Positions 18,325 through 24,899 of a stretch of DNA of 64,000 nucleotides are shown one piece after another. Position numbers and translations under genes: made by a program. The notes under the pieces were generated by a model. The model worked only from the letters and a program-made list of their open reading frames with translations. It had not been told where the DNA came from and did no database searches. The DNA is from Loktanella sp. M215 (GTDB lineage Bacteria > Pseudomonadota > Alphaproteobacteria > Rhodobacterales > Rhodobacteraceae): NCBI RefSeq assembly GCF_021735925.1, contig NZ_WMEA01000001.1:62001-126000 (forward strand). The letters run 5' to 3'. Position 1 is the stretch's first letter, and each line of letters begins with the position of its first letter.

Positions 18325-18623
18325 TGGCGAAAGCATTCACACCCAAGGTCGTCACGGCGAATGCGCTGCTGGAGGGCGACGCGGTCTGGCTGACCGAGGA
18401 CGACCGCTGGACCCGCGACATCGCGGAGGCGGAGCTGCTGACCGACGAGGCGCATGCGGACCTGCGCCTGATGGAAGCGCAATGGCGGCAGGACGAGATC
18501 GCGGGGGCCTATCTGGCCGATGCGGTGGCGACCGACAATGGCCCGGAGCCCACGCATTTTCGCGAGGACTTCCGCACGCGCGGGCCGTCCAACTATTTCC
18601 ACGGCAAGCAGGCAGAGCAGTAA
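18324..18623 (+). CDS. DUF2849 protein of the sulfite-reduction operon
   Basis: A 99-residue soluble protein. The opening (AKAFTPKVVTANALLEGDAVWLTEDD) and the regular spacing of acidic residues match DUF2849, a small alphaproteobacterial family found almost always between siroheme synthase and sulfite reductase genes. The biochemical role is unknown; genomic linkage suggests help with sulfite reductase maturation or electron transfer. It overlaps cysG by 1 bp and ends one base before the cysI start codon. Composition is strongly acidic. Confidence 0.85.
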   Translation: MAKAFTPKVVTANALLEGDAVWLTEDDRWTRDIAEAELLTDEAHADLRLMEAQWRQDEIAGAYLADAVATDNGPEPTHFREDFRTRGPSNYFHGKQAEQ

Positions 18624-18624
18624 C

Positions 18625-20295
18625 ATGTACAGCTACAATGATTTCGACGAAGCCTTCGTGCGCGAACGGGTCAAGCAGTTCCGCGGACAGGTGGAACGGC
18701 GTGTGGACGGCAGTCTGACCGAGGACGAGTTCAAGCCGCTGCGCCTGATGAACGGTTTGTACCTGCAGCTGCACGCCTACATGCTGCGCGTGGCGATCCC
18801 CTATGGCACGCTGAACGGCGGCCAGATGCGCCAGCTTGCGATGATCGCGGAGCGCTTTGACAAGGGCTACGGCCATTTCACCACCCGGCAGAATATCCAA
18901 TACAACTGGCCGAAGCTGCCCGATGTGCCCGATATCCTTGAGGCGCTGGCCGATGTGGAAATGCACGCGATCCAGACCAGCGGCAACACGATCCGCAACG
19001 TGACGGCGGACCATTTCGCGGGCGCCGCAGCGGATGAAGTGGCGGACCCCCGCCCCTATGCCGAGCTGCTGCGCCAGTGGTCTACCGATCACCCGGAGTT
19101 CCAGTTCCTACCGCGCAAGTTCAAGATTGCCGTGACGGGGGCGGCCCATGACCGCGCCGTGATCGCGGCCCATGACATCGGGTTGCAGGTGATCGAGAGC
19201 AACGGCAAGCGCGGGTTCCGCGTGCTGGTCGGCGGCGGCCTTGGCCGGACGCCGATGATCGGCAAGGAAATCAGCCCCTTCGTGGCCGAGGCCGACCTGC
19301 TGCCCTATTGCGAGGCCATTGTTTCGGTGTGGAACCTGCTGGGCCGGCGCGACAACAAGTACAAGGCGCGCATCAAGATCACCGTCCACGAGCACGGGAT
19401 CGACGATATCCGCGCGCGGGTCGAGGAGCGCTTTGCCCGGATCAGGCCGCTGTTCACCGGCGTCGATCAGGCGCTGCTGGCCGAGATCACGCAGGCCTTT
19501 GCGCCGCCGGTCTATGCCGAGACGTCTCTGGCCGCTTATGACGCGGCGCGGGCGGCGAACCCGGCGTTCCGCAGCTGGTCCGATACCAACCTTTCGGCCC
19601 ACAAGAACCCGGATTACGCCATCGTCAGCGTGTCGCTGAAAAAGCAGGGCGCAACGCCCGGCGATGCCTCTGCCGATCAGATGCGGGTGCTGGCCGATCT
19701 GGCCGAACGCTTTGGCCACGACGAGCTGCGGATCAGCCACGAGCAGAACGTGATCCTGCCGCACGTGGCGAAGGGCGATCTGCCGGACGTCTATCAGGCG
19801 CTGCGCGCTGCCGATCTGGCCACGGCGAACATCGGGTTGATTTCCGACATCATCGCCTGCCCCGGCATGGATTACTGCGCGCTGGCGACGGCGCGGTCGA
19901 TCCCGATTGCCCAGCAGATCGCGGTGCGGTTCGACGCGCTGAAGCTGGAGCATGATGTGGGGCCGCTGAAGATCAAGATCTCTGGCTGCATCAATGCCTG
20001 CGGGCATCACCATGTGGGGCATATCGGCATCCTGGGCCTGGATCGCGCGGGGGTCGAGAATTATCAGGTAACGCTGGGCGGCGACGGGACCGAGGATGCG
20101 GCGATCGGCGAACGCGCCGGACCCGGTTTCAGTGCGGACGAGATCCTGCCGGCGGTGGAACGGCTGGTGCTGGGCTACCTTGATTTGCGGTCTGACCCCG
20201 AAGAGACGTTCCTTCAGGCGTTCCGCCGCCTTGGGATGGAGCCGTTCAAGGCCGTCCTGTACCCGGACAAGGAGGACAAGCGCGATGCCGCTTGA
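18625..20295 (+). CDS. cysI: Sulfite reductase (hemoprotein, ferredoxin/NADPH-linked) CysI-type
   Basis: Six-electron reduction of sulfite to sulfide. The 556-residue enzyme has the two ferredoxin-like half-repeats of the nitrite/sulfite reductase family and the coupled [4Fe-4S]-siroheme ligands: Cys412 and Cys418 (ACPGMDYC) and Cys455 and Cys459 (GCINACGHHH), with C459 bridging cluster and siroheme. Nitrite reductases share this layout, but the cysG-cysH context argues for sulfite. The start at 18625 was chosen because it follows the upstream stop directly. It overlaps cysH by 11 bp. The ferredoxin-NADP reductase at the operon end is the probable electron source. Confidence 0.92.
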   Translation: MYSYNDFDEAFVRERVKQFRGQVERRVDGSLTEDEFKPLRLMNGLYLQLHAYMLRVAIPYGTLNGGQMRQLAMIAERFDKGYGHFTTRQNIQYNWPKLPDVPDILEALADVEMHAIQTSGNTIRNVTADHFAGAAADEVADPRPYAELLRQWSTDHPEFQFLPRKFKIAVTGAAHDRAVIAAHDIGLQVIESNGKRGFRVLVGGGLGRTPMIGKEISPFVAEADLLPYCEAIVSVWNLLGRRDNKYKARIKITVHEHGIDDIRARVEERFARIRPLFTGVDQALLAEITQAFAPPVYAETSLAAYDAARAANPAFRSWSDTNLSAHKNPDYAIVSVSLKKQGATPGDASADQMRVLADLAERFGHDELRISHEQNVILPHVAKGDLPDVYQALRAADLATANIGLISDIIACPGMDYCALATARSIPIAQQIAVRFDALKLEHDVGPLKIKISGCINACGHHHVGHIGILGLDRAGVENYQVTLGGDGTEDAAIGERAGPGFSADEILPAVERLVLGYLDLRSDPEETFLQAFRRLGMEPFKAVLYPDKEDKRDAA

Positions 20296-21025
20296 CGATT
20301 TGCAAGGCCGCGCCGCTGCGCTGAACGATGCGTACAAGCATCATTCGGCCCATGCGGTGCTGGAACGGGCGCTGAAGGACCCGGATGTGGGACAGTTGGC
20401 GCTGGTCAGTTCCTTTGGTGCTGAATCCGTGGCGCTGCTGCATCTGGTGTCGATGATCGACCGCAATACGCCGGTGCTGTTTCTGGACACCGAGATGCTG
20501 TTCGCGGAAACACTGACCTATCAGATGGAGGTGGCTGAACGGCTGCATCTGCGCGACGTGCGCGTGCTGCACCCCGACCGCCAAGAGGTGTTCGCACAGG
20601 ACAACGAGGGGCTGCTGCATCTGGCGGACCCGGACAGCTGCTGTGCGCTGCGCAAGACCGTGCCGCTGCAGCGGGCGCTGATGCCCTTTGACGGCTGGAT
20701 CACCGGGCGCAAGCAGTATCAGGGCGGCAAGCGGGCCGCGCTGCCGTTCTTCGAGGCCGACGGGACGCACCTGAAGGTGAACCCGCTGGCGCACTGGGAC
20801 CGGAGCGACGTGCAGGATTACATGACCGAGAACCGTCTGCCGCGGCATCCGCTGGTGGCACAGGGGTATCCCTCGATCGGCTGTGCGCCTTGCACGACGC
20901 GGGTGGCACCGGGCGAGGACCCGCGCGCCGGGCGTTGGCGCAATCAGGAGAAGACCGAATGCGGGATCCATTTCGTGAACGGCAAGATGGTCCGGATCCC
21001 GGCGCCGGAGCGCCAAGCCGGATGA
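20285..21025 (+). CDS. cysH: Adenylyl-sulfate (APS) reductase, CysH family
   Basis: Reduces activated sulfate to sulfite with thioredoxin. The 246-residue protein has the PP-loop-type core (SFGAESVALLHLV) and the redox Cys close to the C-terminus (TECGIHF). It also carries the Cys119-Cys120 pair (SCCALRK) and Cys200-x2-Cys203 (GCAPC), which ligate a [4Fe-4S] cluster in the APS-specific branch; PAPS-specific enzymes lack them. So APS rather than PAPS is the likely substrate, although no cysND or cysC gene is in the window. The start has an AAGGAGG box inside the end of cysI. Confidence 0.92.
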   Translation: MPLDDLQGRAAALNDAYKHHSAHAVLERALKDPDVGQLALVSSFGAESVALLHLVSMIDRNTPVLFLDTEMLFAETLTYQMEVAERLHLRDVRVLHPDRQEVFAQDNEGLLHLADPDSCCALRKTVPLQRALMPFDGWITGRKQYQGGKRAALPFFEADGTHLKVNPLAHWDRSDVQDYMTENRLPRHPLVAQGYPSIGCAPCTTRVAPGEDPRAGRWRNQEKTECGIHFVNGKMVRIPAPERQAG

Positions 21026-21074
21026 GTTTGAATTGCCAGATGAACAGGGGCATGCGCCCCCGGAGGACGCAACG

Positions 21075-21482
21075 ATGAGCGTGATTGTGACCGATGCAGG
21101 CTTTGCCGCCGATGATTTCGACGGTGACTTCGTGGAGTTGGACGACGTGGCGCTGGAGGTGCCGGGGGCGGTGGATGTGCCGTCGGACGCCGCACCCGAC
21201 GCCGTGCGGACCGTGATGCAGGCGCCGATGATCCGGATCGCCTTTCCCAGCTTCTCGGACGGGCGCGGGTTTACGCTGGCCGCGATCTTGCGGCGGGCGG
21301 GGTATCAGGGCCGGTTGCGCGCCCATGGCCATGTGATCGCCGACCAGTATGCGATGGCGCGGCGGTCCGGGTTCGACGAGGTCGAGATAAGTGCCGATCT
21401 GGCCGCGCGGCAACCCGAAGACCAGTGGCTGGCCCGCGCCGACTGGCGGGCGCATGATTACCTCGCGCGGATGCGCGGCTGA
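21075..21482 (+). CDS. DUF934 protein, sulfur-assimilation associated
   Basis: A 135-residue protein of the DUF934 family, with the typical core IAFPSFSDGRGFTLAAILR followed by LRAHGHVIADQYAMARRSGFDEVEI. Members sit beside sulfite reductase and APS reductase genes in many Proteobacteria, and an oxidoreductase-accessory role is supposed but unproven. GGAGG lies 8-9 nt before the ATG at 21075; the frame is open 42 bp further up without a better site. The 49-bp gap after cysH and the clear ribosome-binding site indicate separate initiation within the operon. Confidence 0.86.
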   Translation: MSVIVTDAGFAADDFDGDFVELDDVALEVPGAVDVPSDAAPDAVRTVMQAPMIRIAFPSFSDGRGFTLAAILRRAGYQGRLRAHGHVIADQYAMARRSGFDEVEISADLAARQPEDQWLARADWRAHDYLARMRG

Positions 21483-21532
21483 TTTCCCCCCTTTCCTTGA
21501 CGAAACAGAGGCGTGGCGTCACAACCGCCGCG

Positions 21533-22384
21533 ATGAATGACATGACAGAGCAACGCCCCGTGACCGATACCGCCGCCCAGCCCGTGCTGCCCGATGCGCA
21601 GACCGTGACCGCCGTGACCCATTACACGGACCGGCTGTTTTCGTTCCGCGTGACCCGGCCCGCAAGCCTGCGGTTCCGGTCCGGCGAATTCGTGATGATC
21701 GGCCTGATGGGTGATCCCCACCCCGAGACGGGCAAGCGGAAGCCGCTGCTGCGCGCCTATTCCATCGCCTCGCCTAGCTGGGACGAGGAGCTGGAGTTCT
21801 ATTCGATCAAGGTTGAGGACGGGCCGCTGACCAGCAAGCTGCAGCACATCACCGTGGGCGACCAGATCATCCTGAAGCCGAAGCCCGTGGGCACGCTGGT
21901 CCACGACGCGCTTCTGCCGGGCAAGCGGATCTATTTCTTTTCCACCGGGACCGGATTCGCGCCTTTCGCGTCGCTGCTGCGCGAGCCGGAGACCTATGAG
22001 AATTACGACGAGGTCATCGTCACCCACACCTGCCGCGATGTCGCGGAGCTGACCTACGGGGCGAACCTGATCGCCGAGATCAAGGCCGATCCGATGATGA
22101 TCGAGCTGCTGGGGCAGGAGAATCTGGACAAGATCCGGTATTATCCCACGACGACGCGCGAAAAGAGCGCGAAGATGGGGCGGATCACGAAGTTGATCGA
22201 AAATGGCGAGATGTTCAGTGACCTTGGCGTGCCGCCGCTGAACCCCGCGACGGACCGTGCGATGGTCTGCGGGAGCCTGGCCTTCAACAAGGATATCGCC
22301 GCCCTGATGGAAGCCGCTGGCCTGCACGAGGGCGCCAATTCGGAACCGGGCGAGTTCGTGATCGAGAAGGCTTTCGTCGGCTGA
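21533..22384 (+). CDS. fpr: Ferredoxin--NADP+ reductase
   Basis: FAD-containing reductase of 283 residues that transfers electrons between NADPH and ferredoxin. The FAD-binding motif RAYSIASP and the NADP-binding segments FFSTGTGFAPFASLLR and VTHTCR are present, and the end (VIEKAFVG) follows the bacterial Fpr pattern. Two starts are possible (21533 and 21542); neither has a strong ribosome-binding site, and the longer was kept. Last gene of the operon, followed by a terminator. It probably powers the sulfite reductase, which lacks a CysJ flavoprotein here. Confidence 0.92.
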   Translation: MNDMTEQRPVTDTAAQPVLPDAQTVTAVTHYTDRLFSFRVTRPASLRFRSGEFVMIGLMGDPHPETGKRKPLLRAYSIASPSWDEELEFYSIKVEDGPLTSKLQHITVGDQIILKPKPVGTLVHDALLPGKRIYFFSTGTGFAPFASLLREPETYENYDEVIVTHTCRDVAELTYGANLIAEIKADPMMIELLGQENLDKIRYYPTTTREKSAKMGRITKLIENGEMFSDLGVPPLNPATDRAMVCGSLAFNKDIAALMEAAGLHEGANSEPGEFVIEKAFVG

Positions 22385-22406
22385 CGGCATGATATTCTTG
22401 CGAAAT

Positions 22407-22440
22407 GAGGGCGTGTCCGCAAGCCGGGCGCGCCTTTTTT
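22407..22440 (+). terminator. Rho-independent terminator of the sulfite-reduction operon
   Basis: A GC-rich imperfect stem (AGGGCGTGTCC opposite GGGCGCGCCT) with a short loop, immediately followed by six T residues (22435-22440), starts about 22 bp after the fpr stop. This is a classical intrinsic terminator on the plus strand. Confidence 0.75.
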
Positions 22441-22533
22441 CATCGCGCGCAGATTGCCCTCATCTGACGTCTTGCGCAAGATTCGGAGACCTTCAATAAT
22501 GTCAGCATCACTGACACATCATGGGGGCCGGAC

Positions 22534-22884
22534 ATGGACAGCAAGGTTTTTGTTGCCGGATGGCAGGACGCCTGGAACAGCCATGATCTGGACGCCATCC
22601 TGATTCATTACCGCGACGACGTCGTGTTCCGTTCGACAAAGGCGATCCCGATCACGGGGGCCGGCGAGGTCAGGGGACGGGCGGCGCTGCGCCGCTATTG
22701 GGCCGCGGCCCTGGACCGGCAGCCCGACTTGCGGTTCGAGGTGCAGGATGTCTTTGACGGACACGAAATGCTGGCCATCACATATCGCAACCAGCACGGC
22801 GTGCTGGCGATCGAGACGCTGCATTTCGACAGCGACGGCATGATCCATCAGGCGTCGGCCTGTCATCGCAGGGTGACGATTTGA
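22534..22884 (+). CDS. SnoaL/NTF2-like small protein
   Basis: A 116-residue single-domain protein with the NTF2-like signature near the N-terminus (GWQDAWNSHDLDAILIHYRDD), followed by VRGRAALRRYWAAAL and a sheet-rich C-terminal half. This fold includes steroid isomerase-type and polyketide cyclase-type enzymes and ligand-binding proteins, so no reaction can be named. There is no signal peptide. It stands alone after the fpr terminator. Alternative: stress-induced NTF2 protein without catalysis. Confidence 0.8.
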   Translation: MDSKVFVAGWQDAWNSHDLDAILIHYRDDVVFRSTKAIPITGAGEVRGRAALRRYWAAALDRQPDLRFEVQDVFDGHEMLAITYRNQHGVLAIETLHFDSDGMIHQASACHRRVTI

Positions 22885-22916
22885 CGTGCGCAGTTTGGCG
22901 TGCCGCCCGAGCGGAT

Positions 22917-22948
22917 CGAAAAAGGGCCGCGTCATGCAGACGCGGCCC
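22917..22948 (-). terminator. Intrinsic terminator of the Ala-rich protein gene
   Basis: A perfect 10-bp stem, GGGCCGCGTC (22924-22933) and GACGCGGCCC (22939-22948), followed on the minus strand by five T residues. It ends the minus-strand gene at 22975 and also separates it from the convergent NTF2-like gene. Confidence 0.8.
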
Positions 22949-22974
22949 TTGATGTTAAAGGCTGTCGGCCCGGA

Positions 22975-23709
22975 TCAGAGGCCCATCGCCTCGCGCAGGC
23001 GGGTCAGGGTGGCGGGCAGCAGGTCGGGGTTGGACTGCGCGGCGCGCACGGCGGCGGTCAGTGTCGTCTTTTGCACCACGGACAGATCGCTGTCGTCGAT
23101 CCGCGCGATGACGGCCTCGGCGTTGAAGCCTTCGGTCGTCAGCAGGGTCGGCAGCGCCACGTCGGCGGCGGACTCGGCACTCGCGCCGGCGGTCATCGTG
23201 CCACTGGCGTCGACCGATGCGGCGACGGAGCCGCCGGCGGTGGGGGCCTCGGTCGCGGTGGATGCGTCGGGGGCCGCGACGGTCGCTGCGGCGTCGTCGG
23301 CGGCCTCGGCGGCCGCACCTGCGGCACCGGCAGCCTCGGCTGCGGCGGCGGTGCTTTCGGTGTCATCGGCCTTGGCCATGTTATCGACGGCGGTCGCGGC
23401 CTCGGTCTCTGCCGTCTCGGCGGCGGCGGCGGCGGCGTCTGCAGCCTCTGTCGCGGCTTCACCGGTCGCGGTGGCGGCATCCTGTGCCGCTGCAGTGGCT
23501 GTATCGGCGGCATCGGTCGCGGCGGCGGCAGCGTCTGCGGCGGCGGTATCGGCGGCGGCGGTGTCTGCTTCCGGCGCTGCGGTGTCGGACGCGGGCGATG
23601 CGGCATCCGTGCCGACCACGATGGCGTGCGGGTCGCGTCCGTTGACGGCGTATTGATAGCCGAAATAGCCCAGAATCGCGGCGATCACGATGATGACGGT
23701 GGCGCGCAT
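22975..23709 (-). CDS. Alanine-rich protein with N-terminal membrane anchor
   Basis: A 244-residue protein I cannot assign to a function. Residues about 2-18 (RATVIIVIAAILGYFGYQYA) form one hydrophobic helix with no clear cleavage site, so it is probably a signal anchor. Residues about 30-165 are low-complexity and dominated by Ala, Thr, Glu and Asp, probably an extended or helical periplasmic linker. The last 55 residues (from LPTLLTTEGFNAEAVIARIDD) form a compact region with predicted helices that may be the working domain. The start at 23709 has AGGAG upstream. Frame and codon use match neighbouring genes, so it is a real gene despite the simple sequence. Confidence 0.75.
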   Translation of the reverse strand: MRATVIIVIAAILGYFGYQYAVNGRDPHAIVVGTDAASPASDTAAPEADTAAADTAAADAAAAATDAADTATAAAQDAATATGEAATEAADAAAAAAETAETEAATAVDNMAKADDTESTAAAAEAAGAAGAAAEAADDAAATVAAPDASTATEAPTAGGSVAASVDASGTMTAGASAESAADVALPTLLTTEGFNAEAVIARIDDSDLSVVQKTTLTAAVRAAQSNPDLLPATLTRLREAMGL

Positions 23710-23903
23710 GGAAGTCTCCTCTCGATCCGGCGGCCTCAATTGCCGCGTTCCCCGTTCAGATGCGGTCCCCCTGCCCCCGCGTCAAGACAATGCGGCGGCC
23801 TTCGCCCCTTTTCCGCCGGGAAAGCCCCGATTTGCGGCTTGAAGAGACCGGTCCATAGGATTAGGTTCCGATCACCCATTTCAATGATCAAAGGATCAAG
23901 ACC

Positions 23904-24449
23904 ATAGGACGCAGACCCCACAACGCACCCCCGGTGCGTGAGACCGGCCCCCGCATCAACGAACGCATCCGCGGCGGTGATATCCGCCTGATCGGTGCGG
24001 AAGGCGAAAACGTGGGTGTCGTGAGCCCCGAGCGGGCGATGCAGATGGCAGAAGAGGCAGGCCTCGACCTGGTCGAGATCTCGCCCAATGCGTCGCCGCC
24101 CGTCTGCAAGATCATGGACTTCGGCAAGTACAAGTACGAGACGCAGAAGAAAGAGAACGAAGCCCGCAAGAAGCAGAAGATCATCGAGATCAAGGAAATC
24201 AAGTTCCGTCCGAACACGGACAGCAACGATTACGATGTGAAGATGCGCAACGTCTACAAGTTCCTTGAAGGCGGCGACAAGGTGAAGATCACCCTGCGCT
24301 TCCGGGGACGCGAGATGGCGCACCAGGAATTGGGACGTCAACTGCTGGAGCGGGTGGCCGAGGACACCAAGGAGCACGGCAAGGTGGAGAACTTTCCCAA
24401 GATGGAAGGCCGCCAGATGGTCATGCTGATCGGGCCCCTGCCAAAGTAA
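23904..24449 (+). CDS. infC: Translation initiation factor IF-3, apparently with a non-AUG start
   Basis: IF-3 binds the 30S subunit and proofreads start-codon selection. The product has the N-domain ([34 protein letters not shown]) and, after a Lys-rich linker, the C-domain ([34 protein letters not shown]). No ATG exists in frame between an upstream TAG (23862) and the conserved N-terminus; the first GTG (23934) would cut off the conserved RRPHNAPP segment. The best start is ATA at 23904 with AAGGA 8 nt upstream (ATC at 23895 is an alternative), giving 181 residues. Non-AUG starts are known to autoregulate infC in enterobacteria. Neither rpmI nor rplT follows. Confidence 0.9.
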   Translation: MGRRPHNAPPVRETGPRINERIRGGDIRLIGAEGENVGVVSPERAMQMAEEAGLDLVEISPNASPPVCKIMDFGKYKYETQKKENEARKKQKIIEIKEIKFRPNTDSNDYDVKMRNVYKFLEGGDKVKITLRFRGREMAHQELGRQLLERVAEDTKEHGKVENFPKMEGRQMVMLIGPLPK

Positions 24450-24574
24450 GGTCGTCTTGGCTGGCCCCGCTCTCGGCATTTGCAAGCAAACGCCTGCCGC
24501 TTGGACGGTGTTTGCAAGCAAACCCCGGGGAAGGCCGCCAGATGGTCATGCTGATCGGGCCGCTGCCTAAGTAA
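24404..24574 (+). repeat. Direct repeat of the infC 3' end (24404-24449 and 24529-24574)
   Basis: The last 46 bp of infC, encoding [14 protein letters not shown] and the stop, recur 125 bp downstream with 44 of 46 identities. The second copy is out of any gene. Both differences are consistent with later drift (one is silent if translated). It is a partial gene duplication. Confidence 0.9.
24479..24523. repeat. Two 13-bp palindromic direct repeats between the infC tail copies
   Basis: TTTGCAAGCAAAC occurs at 24479-24491 and again at 24511-24523, 32 bp apart (about three helical turns). Each contains the dyad TTTGC-AA-GCAAA. They resemble paired operator half-sites but lie downstream of infC and far from any start codon; the nearest are over 2 kb away. 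They may be relics of the event that duplicated the infC tail. Confidence 0.7.
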
Positions 24575-24601
24575 TCTGTCTATTTCAGCGATTGAGCCGA
24601 C

Positions 24602-24635
24602 AAAAAGCTCCGAGGTGAACCTCGGGGCTTTTTGC
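24602..24635. terminator. Bidirectional intrinsic terminator after infC
   Basis: AAAAAGC-T-CCGAGG (24602-24615) pairs with CCTCGG-G-GCTTTTT (24620-24634) around a TGAA loop, with A- and T-runs on the two sides. It is the likely infC terminator, displaced downstream by the 125-bp duplication. Confidence 0.85.
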
Positions 24636-24851
24636 ATTTCCGCCTGTCGGTCGCCCTGTAAAGGGCCGACGATGGCTCAGGGCCTGACCTCGCCCTGCTC
24701 GTTTCCGTCCCAGTCATTGCTGCGGTCCGCGTCGACGCGGATCATGATCATACCGGGCGTGTCGATGCGGTCCTTGCAGGATCGGGCGGGGGGACGGTGG
24801 AGAAGTGCCGATGCGACCGAGTCCGCGCCAGCCCCCCCGGCGCATAACGCA

Positions 24852-24881
24852 AAAGGCCCGCGTCGGATGACGCGGGCCTTT
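24852..24881. terminator. Intrinsic terminator of the OmpA-family gene
   Basis: A perfect 13-bp stem, AAAGGCCCGCGTC (24852-24864) and its complement (24869-24881), with a 4-nt loop and T-runs on both strands, lies 18 bp beyond the stop of the minus-strand gene. The 216 bp between this and the infC terminator contain nothing recognisable. Confidence 0.85.
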
Positions 24882-24899
24882 ATTGTCATGTCGGTCAAC

